Assembly: GCA_028821455.1 (NCBI GenBank)
Contig: JAPPGE010000040.1
Span: forward strand, 1 to 32,537
From: a bacterium
Lineage (GTDB): Bacteria; Pseudomonadota; Alphaproteobacteria; SP197
Length of the DNA stretch: 32,537 bases
Direction: 5' to 3'
Each line of letters starts with the position of its first letter. Position 1 is the first letter of the stretch. The translations under genes were made by a program, and so were the position numbers. The notes beneath the pieces were generated by a model. That model made no database searches. It was not told the origin of the DNA and saw only the letters and a program-made list of their open reading frames with translations. Positions 24,643-32,537 of the stretch are shown here, in pieces.

Positions 24643-24922
24643 TCCCGGCCGCCGACGCCGGCTTCGACCGGCCTTTGCGCACCGGAACACTGCCAGTCAA
24701 TCTGGTACGCGCTCCAGACGGAGCCCTTGCATCCGCCGCCGCCGGCCAGTTCGCGGTTAGTCCGCAGGGATTATTCACAGGCGTTCGCCTGGTTGCAGGC
24801 CACACCGGTTTCCGGCACCAGGTGGGACGCTCACCCGGGGATTTTCCCCCGTCCCGTCTTTCAGTTGCCGCTGAGAGCCGGGCCTTCTACCGTCCGCAGC
24901 CATCACGGCGGAGGCGCTTCGG

Positions 24923-25762
24923 ATGACGACGTTTGCCGACATGATCAGTGTGCAGTTCCACGAGACGGCGGATGCGCGGTTCCGGGTGCTGCAGGGCGGC
25001 AGCGGACCCGACATCGTCTGGGTTCCCGGAGGGGACAGCCCGGCACACTACTGGGCCGAGCAGTTCGAGTTCTTCTGCCGTGACCTGAGATCGACTGCCT
25101 ACGATCCCCGGGGTGCGGGGGAGACAACGAGCACGCCGCCACCCTGGTCGATGAAGCAGTTCGGCGATGACTGTGCCAGCATCATCGAGGCCTACTGTTC
25201 GCCGCCCGTCATCCTCGCCGGACTGTCCATGGGGTCGCTCATCACCCAGCAGGTCGCCATCGATCACCCCCGTCTCGTCCGACTTGCCATCGTCATGGGG
25301 ACATCGGCCAGAATCACCGGCTTCACGCGAGACTGGATGGCGGCGGAAATCCAGGCTCGGGTCGACGGCACCCTGGCCATGCCTGCAGACTTCGCCGCAT
25401 GCCACTACGCTGCATTCGCCTATCCCGCCAATGCCCTGGAGGACGATGCCCTGTGGGAACGGATCAAGGCTGCCTACACGCCCCGCTTTGCCGACCGTGA
25501 CCCGCAGATGCTGATCGCTCAGTGGCAGGCGTGCCTTGACTACGACGTGACGGCCGCTCTCGCCGACTGTCCCGTGCCCATCCACGCGGTTGCCTTCTCG
25601 GAGGATATCCAGACGCCGCCGCGCCTCGTCCGGCGGGTGGCCGAAGCGGCGCGGCACGGTCACTACCACGAACTTCCCGGTCTCGGACACGTGTCGCTCA
25701 ACCGCCATGCTCCGCGGACCGTCAACGCCTTTCTCGCCTCGCTCATCGCCGAACACGGCTGA
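24923..25762 (+). CDS. Alpha/beta hydrolase
   Basis: The 279-residue protein has the alpha/beta hydrolase order: oxyanion region VPGGDS, nucleophile elbow GLSMGS (Ser102), acid near SEDIQTPP (about 230) and His256 in GLGHVS. No signal peptide is seen. It resembles enol-lactonase/esterase-type members, but the substrate cannot be assigned. GGAGG precedes ATG 24923 by 8 bases. The last ~50 codons are duplicated as a headless fragment at 28268-28418, part of a longer direct repeat. Confidence 0.88.
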   Translation: MTTFADMISVQFHETADARFRVLQGGSGPDIVWVPGGDSPAHYWAEQFEFFCRDLRSTAYDPRGAGETTSTPPPWSMKQFGDDCASIIEAYCSPPVILAGLSMGSLITQQVAIDHPRLVRLAIVMGTSARITGFTRDWMAAEIQARVDGTLAMPADFAACHYAAFAYPANALEDDALWERIKAAYTPRFADRDPQMLIAQWQACLDYDVTAALADCPVPIHAVAFSEDIQTPPRLVRRVAEAARHGHYHELPGLGHVSLNRHAPRTVNAFLASLIAEHG

Positions 25763-25997
25763 ACCGGAGAGACCTCCCGCCCGTTTCCATTTTCCAGCGA
25801 TGCGTTGCGGCCGGACCCGTCTCCTGCGTCGCCCCCCAGCCGGAGGATTGACCGGTCAGTCAATTTCGTGCGGGCGGAAGGTTCCGGGCCGACACAATTC
25901 ATCCCGAGGGCGATGCAGGAACCTGTGTTACGTACACGAAACACCGCCATGCCCTCGTCGCCGTGGCAGCCCTCTTCACGGCCTGCGCGGTTCCCGG
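25612..25997 (+). repeat. Direct repeat, left copy
   Basis: This segment holds the 3' end of the alpha/beta hydrolase gene, the following gap and a signal-peptide-like coding start. It recurs at 28268-28647 with offset 2656 falling to 2650. The two are closely similar at both ends and weaker in the middle (about 25790-25845). They bracket the three-gene cassette 26252-27758. Confidence 0.8.
25847..25864. promoter_or_regulatory. Palindromic operator-like site, left copy
   Basis: ATTGAC and GTCAAT flank a TGACCGGTCA core (25849-25858). The layout resembles TetR-family operators and the stronger palindrome at the equivalent place in the right repeat copy (28488-28517). No TetR gene is in the window. 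Confidence 0.35.
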
Positions 25998-26209
25998 CAG
26001 CTCGTCAGCTGCCGCCCGAGCGACCGGGAGGAGATCTGCCGGCGGACGAGGAGAACATGCGCGTGGCGCTCTCCCAAGCCGAGCAGCGCGACCTTCTCAA
26101 CCACTCCTTGTCGGGGACGTTGCCGGCGAAGCAGTGCGGATTCCCGACCAGGGCAGTGTGCACTGCAGAAGGCGGACGCCGGATTGTCGCCGCGCGGAAT
26201 CTGCCGTAA
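25930..26209 (+). pseudogene. Decayed copy of a secreted-protein gene
   Basis: From 25930 the translation TYTKHRHALVAVAALFTACA matches the signal peptide of the protein encoded at 28580, but the ATG is replaced by ACG. After about 25 codons the matching frame runs into low-quality sequence. Another frame from about 26030 reads ENMRVALSQAEQRDLLNHSL and continues to a stop at 26209, which looks like a real small-protein segment. A start-codon loss plus a frameshift is the simplest explanation. What the ancestral protein did is unknown. Confidence 0.55.
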
Positions 26210-26251
26210 GGTCCGCGCTCACCGTCGCCGGAAGAGGAGCGAAGCGCCGTC

Positions 26252-26860
26252 ATGGACGCGACATCCAGCACAAGTGACCGGCGGCGGCGCCTGGTTGCCG
26301 ATGCCATCGCCGATATACGCGTTGCGATGGACGGGGGGCCTTCGCTCGACAATCTGGCCAGGGGCAAGGCGCGGCTGATCGAGCTGGCGGGTTGTCGCGA
26401 GTTCTTCACCTTCGAGGATTTTCCCCTGCCCGACGACGATGCCATGGAGTGTTCATATCTGGTCCACGAGGACGAAGACGGTGGCTACGCCCTCTACGTG
26501 AATTCCGGCGCGGCGCATCAGTACTACGCGCCGCACGACCACGGGAACGCTTGGGCGATCATCGCCGGTGTCGAGGGACGCGAACGGCACCGGTTCTACC
26601 AGCGCCGGGCCGATGGCGAACCGGGAGCGGGGCCAGTCGTCGAGAAAGGCGAGGTGATCGTCGCGGCGGGCGGGGCAGTAACCATGCAGCCGGACGGCAT
26701 TCACGAAGTCAACGCCATGGACGGCAAGCCGCTTCTCCATCTTCATCTCTACGCCAGAAACTTCGTCCTGCAGGGCGAGCGCTGGAAGTACGATCCGGAC
26801 ACGGGCATGGCCGAACCGTTCCACCTGGATGAACTCGGGAGCATTATCGACGCCCGCTGA
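26252..26860 (+). CDS. Cupin protein, cysteine/thiol dioxygenase-like
   Basis: A 202-residue single-cupin protein. The metal-binding motif 1 is APHDHGNAWAIIAGVEG and motif 2 is around PDGIHEVNAMDGKPLLHLHLYA. This resembles the cysteine dioxygenase/3-mercaptopropionate dioxygenase group, which adds O2 to a thiol; the exact substrate is not assignable. First gene of a small rightward set with the two that follow. Start ATG 26252 follows a GAGGAGCG stretch. Confidence 0.75.
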   Translation: MDATSSTSDRRRRLVADAIADIRVAMDGGPSLDNLARGKARLIELAGCREFFTFEDFPLPDDDAMECSYLVHEDEDGGYALYVNSGAAHQYYAPHDHGNAWAIIAGVEGRERHRFYQRRADGEPGAGPVVEKGEVIVAAGGAVTMQPDGIHEVNAMDGKPLLHLHLYARNFVLQGERWKYDPDTGMAEPFHLDELGSIIDAR

Positions 26861-26908
26861 GGCCGTTTTCTTCTGGTCCGGCCACCACAGTCAATCGGAG
26901 GAGTCACC

Positions 26909-27286
26909 ATGGCGACCCTGACACCCGGCGCGCTCGAAGCGTGGCGCAACCGCGAACGCCGCATGGTGTTCACGACGAGCGACGCCAACGGCGCGCCCAA
27001 TGCGATCTGGGTTCTGTGCGCCGAGTTCTACGGCGACGAGGCCTTCGTGATCGCGAACAATTCGATGGACAAGACCCTGGAGAACGTCGTCCGGGGCGGC
27101 CGGGCCTCGCTGCTCTACATCGCACCCGAGCGCGAGGCCTATCAGGTGAAGGGCACGGTCGAGCATCATCCCGAAGGTCCCGTCTACGATAGCATGAAGG
27201 GCTGGCTCAATCCGGACTATCCGGGCCATAGCGCCGTCCTGCTCCACATCGAGGAGGTCTACCGAGGCTCCGAACGTGTCGCATGA
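26909..27286 (+). CDS. Pyridoxamine 5'-phosphate oxidase-family (FMN-binding split barrel) protein
   Basis: A 125-residue PNPOx-like protein: MVFTTSDANGAPNAIWV, an AFVIANNSMDKTLENV strand-helix and an AYQVKGTVEHH strand fit the split-barrel flavin/F420-binding fold. A GGAGG site lies 7 bases before ATG 26909. Its stop overlaps the ribosome-binding site of the next gene, so the two are coupled. The function is probably a flavin-dependent reductase or sensor; not specific. Confidence 0.8.
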   Translation: MATLTPGALEAWRNRERRMVFTTSDANGAPNAIWVLCAEFYGDEAFVIANNSMDKTLENVVRGGRASLLYIAPEREAYQVKGTVEHHPEGPVYDSMKGWLNPDYPGHSAVLLHIEEVYRGSERVA

Positions 27287-27299
27287 GGAGGCCGACGTC

Positions 27300-27758
27300 A
27301 TGACTCTTACGCACGACATGGTCCGCGCGATGGTCGATCACGCCCTTGCCGGTCCCCGCGTTCATCCGTCGATCCGGATGGCCGTCGCGGTGGTTGACGC
27401 CGGTGGCTACGCGCTCATGGCGGTGCGCGAGATCGGGGCCCCGCCGCTACTGCTGGACATCGCCGAATCGAAGGCAAAGTCCTGCGTCGCGATCGGCATG
27501 CCGACGCGCGCCATCATGGATCTGGCGCTCAAGAAGCCGACCTGGTTCGAAAGCGCGTCGCGTGTCGCCCAGAGCAGGGTCGGCCTGCCGCTCTGGGGCG
27601 CGCTCGGCGGCGTCATCATGCGCGACGGGCGCGGGGAGCTTCTGGGCGCAGTCGCCACGGCGGGCGACACGGGCGTGGGCGACGAAGCGCACGCCAAACG
27701 CGCCATCGAGAGCGTCGGGCTAATCGCCGATGTCGAGGGCCTCGACGTGGAATGGTGA
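27300..27758 (+). CDS. GlcG/HbpS-family heme-binding-like protein
   Basis: A 152-residue protein of the GlcG/HbpS family, with VAVVDAGGYALMAVREIGAP, then SKAKSCVAIGMPTR and LGAVATAGDTGVGDEAHAK. Members are small single-domain proteins found beside oxidoreductases and glycolate genes; HbpS binds heme, but most have no proven role. GAGGAGG (27286-27292) supports ATG 27300 over an upstream GTG at 27276. Closely follows the PNPOx-like gene. Confidence 0.82.
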   Translation: MTLTHDMVRAMVDHALAGPRVHPSIRMAVAVVDAGGYALMAVREIGAPPLLLDIAESKAKSCVAIGMPTRAIMDLALKKPTWFESASRVAQSRVGLPLWGALGGVIMRDGRGELLGAVATAGDTGVGDEAHAKRAIESVGLIADVEGLDVEW

Positions 27759-28267
27759 GACTCTCGTAAGTCCGGTCCGGAAGAAGACGAAGCAGCGGAT
27801 CGCGACGTTCTTGCGGGATCGGCAACGATGTTCTGCTCCGTCGCGGAATCGCGGCCGCACCGGATTTCCTGGACATCCAGGCCATGGAGAGTGGCGCCAC
27901 TGCTTGCCGGGCATGGCGGTCGTCAACCCGACAGTCTCGCCGGCGGGAGTCAGTTGGATCTCGCGAGGCTGCCCGGGACACCGCGAAGACCCGGGATGCT
28001 GGTCATGAATGTCCCGAGTTCGCCGACAGTCTCGCGAATCTTCAGTGGAAGAGCGCGAATGCGGCCGACGGTCCGGGGGAACCAACCAGACCACCATTCA
28101 CCCGAGGCGACACGCGTCCCTGCCCGCGCCACGGGTGTCATGTACTGCTCACTCGGCCACCCGGTCAAAGAGGTGGCTCATGCCTGTCGAGTGAGCGCCC
28201 CGAAGACGCCCGGCGTGGCAGACATCTTCCGCCACGCCGGGGTGAATACCGTAAGAGTCATCGCCTC
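27759..28267. other. Gene-poor region between the cassette and the right repeat copy
   Basis: About 510 bases without a convincing gene. Short frames exist on both strands but none shows a recognisable domain, a good ribosome-binding site or neighbour overlap. It may be decayed coding sequence left by the rearrangement that produced the direct repeats. Confidence 0.5.
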
Positions 28268-28418
28268 GACGCCACCGCGCCTCGTCCGGCAGGTGGCCGA
28301 AGCGGCGCGGCACGGCCACTACCACGAACGTCCCGGTCTTGGACACGTGTCGCTCAACCGCCATGCTCCGCGGACCGTCAACACCCTTCTCGCCTCGCTC
28401 ATCGCCGAACACGACTGA
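28268..28418 (+). pseudogene. 3' fragment of the alpha/beta hydrolase gene
   Basis: The translation PPRLVRQVAEAARHGHYHE and onward to LIAEHD closely matches the C-terminus of the hydrolase encoded at 24923-25762, including GLGHVS and the catalytic His. There is no N-terminal part or nucleophile elbow. It is a non-functional remnant of the direct duplication. Confidence 0.85.
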
Positions 28419-28487
28419 ATCGGAAGGCTCTCCCGCCCGCGGCCATCCTTCCGTAATGGGGAACGGTCTCCAGCGTCTTGCCTGCGG

Positions 28488-28517
28488 TTGAATTGATTGA
28501 CTGGTCAATCAATTCAA
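28488..28517. promoter_or_regulatory. Perfect 30-base palindrome upstream of a secreted-protein gene
   Basis: TTGAATTGATTGAC (28488-28501) and GTCAATCAATTCAA (28504-28517) are perfect inverted arms separated by TG. It lies 62 bases before ATG 28580. The TGACTGGTCA core is typical of TetR-type operators. No T-run follows, so a terminator is unlikely. Confidence 0.55.
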
Positions 28518-28579
28518 GGTGGACGGGGAGGTTCCGGACTGACACAATTCCTGCCGAGTGCGATGGAGGAACTTGTGTC

Positions 28580-29569
28580 ATGTTCACGAAACACCGCCAT
28601 GCCCTCGTTGCCGTGGCAGCCCTCTTCACGGCCTGCGCGGTTCCCGGGAGCGGCCACTCCGAGATCCTGACCTACACCTTCCCGGTCTGCGGGGCGCCCA
28701 ACAGCTACGAAGCGGGCTGGGTGCCCAACGGCGATCCCATGGTCAATGGCGAGATGACGCTGACCATCGATGCGGAAAAGGGGCTGATGTCGCTGAAGCC
28801 GTCACAGGAACTGCTCGACAGCATCCGCTACCCCACAATCCACGCGCATCTCTACGACCTGCAGCACCGATACAGCAACACCGACCTCGGCCAGTCGACC
28901 ATCTGCTGGGCCTACTACAACACCGAAGGCACGCGGGGCGGAACCTGCGCCCACGACGACTATGACTGCCAGTCCCTGACCGGTGTGACCGATTGGCCCT
29001 GGGATGCCTATGGCTACTACGTCGAATGGTACCGGGACTACCTCAGGACGGTCGCCTCGGAGAACGCCGACGGCTGGTGGCTGATGCTGCACTTCGCCGG
29101 CGGCCACTTTGCGACCGACGAGAATGGCCGCCTGATCGAGTGGGACGGCTCGCCCTTCATGGAATCGTCGTTCTACGGCCTCAACCAGATCCGGACCGAC
29201 TGCAACGCGCGCGTCGGCCGCACGCTCGCCAACCGTGACTTCGGCCACGGCGACAGGTGCAACGCGATGCTCGAGGGCGTGATGGCCGACGATTACTTCC
29301 TCGACGCCAACGGCATCGCCTGGGTCGACGAAAACGGCGCGCTCACCGAGGAGGCCGTCGCCATGGGCTATGACCTCGAGACCGAGTATCTCTTCTTCAA
29401 CTACCGTGACAACGGGCAGTCCGATCGCTGGGGCGGTCCTGATGGCGGTGCGGGCGGCTTCCTGACGGGGGACAGCGAGGGCCGTTGTCTCGCATGGCCA
29501 CCGAAATCCTATGGCCAGATTCCGGATCCGGACAATGACATGGAAAGCGCGCAACTCACCTCGCAGTAG
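28580..29569 (+). CDS. Secreted or lipoprotein-like protein of unknown function
   Basis: The 329-residue protein starts MFTKHRHALVAVAALFTACA. The positive N-terminus and hydrophobic stretch ending at Cys suggest export, possibly as a lipoprotein although the lipobox (FTAC) is imperfect. The mature part is rich in Tyr, Trp, Asp and Asn with several Cys (for example around CAHDDYDC and DRCNAML), compatible with a disulfide-bonded periplasmic or extracellular protein. I do not recognise a family. The start at ATG 28580 is supported by a GGAGGAA site. Its signal region is duplicated at 25930 in decayed form. Confidence 0.75.
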   Translation: MFTKHRHALVAVAALFTACAVPGSGHSEILTYTFPVCGAPNSYEAGWVPNGDPMVNGEMTLTIDAEKGLMSLKPSQELLDSIRYPTIHAHLYDLQHRYSNTDLGQSTICWAYYNTEGTRGGTCAHDDYDCQSLTGVTDWPWDAYGYYVEWYRDYLRTVASENADGWWLMLHFAGGHFATDENGRLIEWDGSPFMESSFYGLNQIRTDCNARVGRTLANRDFGHGDRCNAMLEGVMADDYFLDANGIAWVDENGALTEEAVAMGYDLETEYLFFNYRDNGQSDRWGGPDGGAGGFLTGDSEGRCLAWPPKSYGQIPDPDNDMESAQLTSQ

Positions 29570-29729
29570 GGCGTCCCCGCCCTTTCCCAGTCACTGGAGC
29601 CATGCTGTGGCAGGCCCGCCCTGAAACGGCCTGGTGGACCATCAGGTAGAGCGGGGCATGGACGGGCCGCCTGCGGATGCCCCGGGGAAAGACTGCAGAT
29701 CCTACCACCGGCAAAAGGGAGCAAACACC

Positions 29730-30494
29730 ATGACAACATGGTCAAGATCCGGGCATGCGATGCTGGCTCTACTGCTGTCGCTTGCCGTTGCTTCTTCGGC
29801 AACGGTCGCGTCCGCACAGGACACGGATGAAGCAATGCCCTTCACTCGCAGCGAACTCTACACCTATCTCGCCGGCAACACCCAGGTCTGGGATCCGAAC
29901 GGTGGGGCCTACTATGCAGAGGACGGGACCCTCCAGACCCTGTGGGACGGTGTGCGCGACTCCGGGACATGGTCAACCACAAAGGACGGTGAGCTGTGCT
30001 GGCACATCTACAACTGGGGTGAACTCCCTTGCGAGGCCTACTATCACAGCGCCGGAGCCGTCATCTACGCCTACCAGGGTGACACGGGATCCGCCCCCGA
30101 ACTCCAGGAGGGAAACACCCTGGATTACCTGCAGGCCGGTGTCGAAGCGCCGGATTCCATCGAAGACATCGATCCGAACTTTGCCCTGGACCTCTTCACG
30201 CCGGAGGAGACCCACGCACTGGTGTCGGACAAGACGGCGATCCTCGACGCCGATGCCTTTGGCGCGGTCTACCATGCGCCCGATTTCACCCTGACGACCG
30301 TGTGGAACGGCGTTCACCAGACCGGCACCTGGAGCATCGATGGCGAAGGAGGGGTCTGCTGGCACGTCGTCGCCTGGGGCGAGGAGCCGTGCCGGTACCA
30401 CTTCTTCAAGGACGGCGTCCTCATGGTCCTTTACAAGGAACTGTCCTTCCGGGCCGCAGAGTTCGTGGAAGGCAACACGACAGGCGGCCCGTGA
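29730..30494 (+). CDS. Secreted protein with two tandem copies of a Cys-containing domain
   Basis: The 254-residue protein has a signal peptide (about 1-29, ending SATVASA before Gln30). The mature part is two ~97-residue repeats, about 37-133 and 157-253. Each starts with FTR/FTP, contains a W-x-G-V-x-x-x-GTWS motif, a CWH cysteine, a second cysteine ten residues on (WGELPC / WGEEPC), and ends with EGNT. The pattern resembles DUF995-like small exported domains of alphaproteobacteria, but I am not certain. Each Cys pair probably forms a disulfide. ATG 29730 is used because upstream in-frame starts precede no signal sequence. Function unknown. Confidence 0.78.
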   Translation: MTTWSRSGHAMLALLLSLAVASSATVASAQDTDEAMPFTRSELYTYLAGNTQVWDPNGGAYYAEDGTLQTLWDGVRDSGTWSTTKDGELCWHIYNWGELPCEAYYHSAGAVIYAYQGDTGSAPELQEGNTLDYLQAGVEAPDSIEDIDPNFALDLFTPEETHALVSDKTAILDADAFGAVYHAPDFTLTTVWNGVHQTGTWSIDGEGGVCWHVVAWGEEPCRYHFFKDGVLMVLYKELSFRAAEFVEGNTTGGP

Positions 30495-30732
30495 ACCCGG
30501 CGGGAAGGCGCCTGCTTGTCGTCTGCTGCATCGGGTTCGGGAACCGGAAACCCCGAACGACCTGAATTCACTGCGGCGCAGGGCCAAGATGGATTTGTGC
30601 CGCCCTCCATCCGATACCGGCCGGCATGTCCGGCCTGGCGACTGGCCTTCCCTGAATGTTGGTTCCCCGTTGACACCGACATGACCCGACCACGAGAGGC
30701 TGGGGAGTCGTCGAACGCCGTACCGCGCCCCC

Positions 30733-31497
30733 TCAGCAGCCGGTGAATCGGGGAGGTCTCTTTTCCCGTGCCGCGGCCATGCCCTCGCGGGCATCGTCGG
30801 TCGAAAAACACGCCACCGTCTCGCGCTTGAGCCTGGCGGAATCGAGCGTGCCCCGCGAGATGTCCGTGATCGCCTTCGAGGTGATGGCAAGGGAGAGCGG
30901 GGAGAGGGACGCAAGGTGCCCTGCGAACGCCTTCACCGTGCCGGCAAAGTCGTCCCTGGCGCACAGCCGGTCGAGATACCCGGTCTCCAGGAGGCGGCGG
31001 GCGGGCATGTCGCAGGAGGCAAGGAAAAGCTGACGGGCGGTTCCGGGACCCAGCTTCTCGATGAAACGGCGCAGGCCCGATTCATGGAAGACGAGTCCAT
31101 AACGCGCCGGCGGCATGACCAGCTTCATGCCCTCGACGCCAATGCGGAAATCGCAGGCAAGGGCAAGATCGGCGGCCGCTCCGTAAACGTTGCCGTTGAG
31201 CGCTGCGACGGTCACCGGGCGCAGCGCCTCGACGCGATCGGCAAGGCGCTCCACGGGATTGTCGGTCCAGTCCCGGGTCAGGATATCGCCGAGATCGACT
31301 CCGGCCGAGAAGGTCCTGGTGCCCGTGCCTGTGACGACGATCACCCTGAGCGAGGTGTCGGCATCAAGGACATCGAGGTCGCCGATCAGATCGTCGACCT
31401 CGGACATCTTCAGGAGGTTGTGCTTGTCCGGACGATCGAGCGTCACTGTGGCGACGGCACCCTCGCCAGACACACGCCAGGCCTTGTCAGCGCTCAT
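30733..31497 (-). CDS. Enoyl-CoA hydratase/isomerase family protein
   Basis: The 254-residue crotonase-fold protein has TVTLDRPDKHNLL, the oxyanion-hole segment AFSAGVDL-like (TFSAGVDLGD) and ALNGNVYGAAADLALACDFRIG. The catalytic Glu pair of true hydratases is not clear: the second region reads MPPARYGLVFHESG. So it may be an isomerase or another crotonase. Its ATG (31497) overlaps the stop of the exodeoxyribonuclease gene by 4 bases. Confidence 0.88.
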   Translation of the reverse strand: MSADKAWRVSGEGAVATVTLDRPDKHNLLKMSEVDDLIGDLDVLDADTSLRVIVVTGTGTRTFSAGVDLGDILTRDWTDNPVERLADRVEALRPVTVAALNGNVYGAAADLALACDFRIGVEGMKLVMPPARYGLVFHESGLRRFIEKLGPGTARQLFLASCDMPARRLLETGYLDRLCARDDFAGTVKAFAGHLASLSPLSLAITSKAITDISRGTLDSARLKRETVACFSTDDAREGMAAAREKRPPRFTGC

Positions 31498-32303
31498 CCG
31501 GGGAACTCGAGAGTGGCGACCACCGGAACATGGTCGCTCGGCTGGTCGTGCTCACGCAGGTGACGCAGTGTCTCGCAACTCCGCAGCGACGACACAAGGG
31601 CCGGTGTCACCCAGATGTGATCGAGACGGCGGCCATAGTCCTTTGCGGACCAGTCCCTGCCACTCCTGTAGGGCCACCAGGAATAGAGCTTCTCGGAAGA
31701 CGGCACGAAATGCCGGGCACTGTCGGTCCAGTTATGGGAGGCGTAGAGACGCCCCAGAGCAGCCACTTCCACCGGCGTGTGGGAGACGGCACGGATGAGT
31801 TTTTCGTGCGACCACACGTCGTTCTCCAGAGGTGCGATGTTGAGGTCGCCGGCAAGAATTCGCCGCGCGCCCGGTTCTTGCTCATCGGTGATCCAGTCCG
31901 TCACCTCCTCCAGGAAGTCCAGCTTGTGGGCGAATTTCTCATTGATCTCCGGATCCGGAATGGCGCCGCCCGCCGGCACGTAGATGTTGTCGAGTTGGAG
32001 GCCGTCGGGAAAGATCACCTGGACGTGGCGACCGTCGTCCCTGCCGCACCACGACAGCACGTTACTGCTGGCAAAGGCATGACGGCTCAGAATCGCCACG
32101 CCGTTGCGCCCCTTGAACCCGGCGATGACGACATGCGGCCAGCCTGCCTCCTGGAACGTGTCGAAAGGAAAGGTGGCGTCGGCTGTCCTGGTCTCCTGGA
32201 GACACAGCACGTCGGGCCGATAGTCATCCAGAAATCCCAGCACCTGGTCTATCCGCAGACGTACGGAGTTGATGTTCCAGGTGGCGATGGTGAAGCGCGT
32301 CAT
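31494..32303 (-). CDS. xth: Exodeoxyribonuclease III
   Basis: A 269-residue Mg-dependent endonuclease/exonuclease/phosphatase-fold enzyme of base excision repair. The motifs are in order: TWNINSVR, LCLQETR (metal Glu), YVPAGG, AGDLNIAPLENDV, RRLDHIWVT and the C-terminal SDHVPVVA with the catalytic His. ATG 32303 gives the usual N-terminus MTRFTIATWNINS; the upstream ATG 32336 adds an unrelated tail. It is likely co-transcribed with the enoyl-CoA hydratase gene. Confidence 0.94.
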   Translation of the reverse strand: MTRFTIATWNINSVRLRIDQVLGFLDDYRPDVLCLQETRTADATFPFDTFQEAGWPHVVIAGFKGRNGVAILSRHAFASSNVLSWCGRDDGRHVQVIFPDGLQLDNIYVPAGGAIPDPEINEKFAHKLDFLEEVTDWITDEQEPGARRILAGDLNIAPLENDVWSHEKLIRAVSHTPVEVAALGRLYASHNWTDSARHFVPSSEKLYSWWPYRSGRDWSAKDYGRRLDHIWVTPALVSSLRSCETLRHLREHDQPSDHVPVVATLEFPG

Positions 32304-32537
32304 GATGGTGCGCAAACTAGCCGGGCCGGGGCACATCGTCCACGCCGCCCCTGCCGATTTCGGCGTTGCACCGGCCGCCTTTCCACCCGCCCCAAGACAG
32401 GAGATCCGTCATGGACATGCGACCGGTGCGCCTCGACTCCTGACGCATCAGGGTTCGAATCAGGGGCATGGCCGTGCAGGCAACTCAGGGGAATCGCTTT
32501 TGAAGAGTTGGTGACGTTTTGGTTTTGAGGATTCAGA

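Larger units (their letters stand above)
28268..28647 (+). repeat. Direct repeat, right copy
   Basis: Right copy of the repeat at 25612-25997. Here the downstream gene start is intact (ATG 28580) while the hydrolase part is only a 3' fragment. The reverse holds in the left copy. Confidence 0.8.

Noticed and set aside
24776..24800. Small hairpin CAGGC-GTTC-GCCTG after the toxin gene as terminator
   Set aside because: The stem is short and no T-run follows.
32412..32444. Ten-codon frame MDMRPVRLDS after AGGAGAT
   Set aside because: The ribosome-binding site is good, but the frame stops after ten codons with nothing recognisable after it. The window ends too soon to judge a leader peptide.
32400..32480. 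tRNA-like GGGTTCGAATC near the right end
   Set aside because: The bases flanking the T-loop-like stretch do not pair, and no acceptor or anticodon stem could be found.

Overview
The window looks like a chromosomal piece of an alphaproteobacterium. It is GC-rich, and the rsmB, rpe and heparinase II/III-like genes lie in the order usual in that class. I cannot name the genus. There are no IS elements, CRISPR arrays or rRNA genes.

Left part (1-7810): a RiPP gene cluster. A short precursor with a nitrile-hydratase-like leader (NHLP) and the tiny C-terminal core LCCCW is read rightwards. A four-gene block is read leftwards towards it. It encodes a membrane AlkB-type di-iron monooxygenase fused to a degenerate GlnE-like nucleotidyltransferase domain; a terpene-cyclase-fold protein with its own NHLP leader domain; a fused ThiF-like/YcaO cyclodehydratase; and an unrecognised protein. 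The likely chemistry is azoline formation on the three cysteines plus an oxidation. No SagB-type dehydrogenase, peptidase or exporter is visible, and the cluster may continue left of base 1.

Middle part (7926-17680): an enolase-superfamily dehydratase; a persulfide dioxygenase/rhodanese fusion; two tandem DUF917 (S-methyl-thiohydantoin desulfurase-like) paralogues; a divergent amidohydrolase; and a GrdB/PrdB-like reductase gene interrupted by one in-frame TGA. The TGA sits where the family has Cys in a CPLC motif and is followed at once by a SECIS-like hairpin. The next genes are selD (fused to an NADH-dehydrogenase-like domain) and selC (tRNA-Sec). I therefore read 14260-15417 as one selenoprotein gene.

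Right-middle part (17718-23653): leftward housekeeping genes glnT, rbsK, rsmB, rpe and a heparinase II/III-like gene; rbsK/rsmB and rsmB/rpe overlap by 4 bases. selC and selD lie at the downstream end of this strand.

Right part (23654-32537): a FitAB-type toxin-antitoxin pair with a palindromic operator over its promoter; an alpha/beta hydrolase; a three-gene cassette (cupin, PNPOx-like, GlcG/HbpS-like) bracketed by a direct repeat of about 385 bp; two secreted proteins of unknown function; then an enoyl-CoA hydratase/isomerase and exodeoxyribonuclease III on the minus strand.
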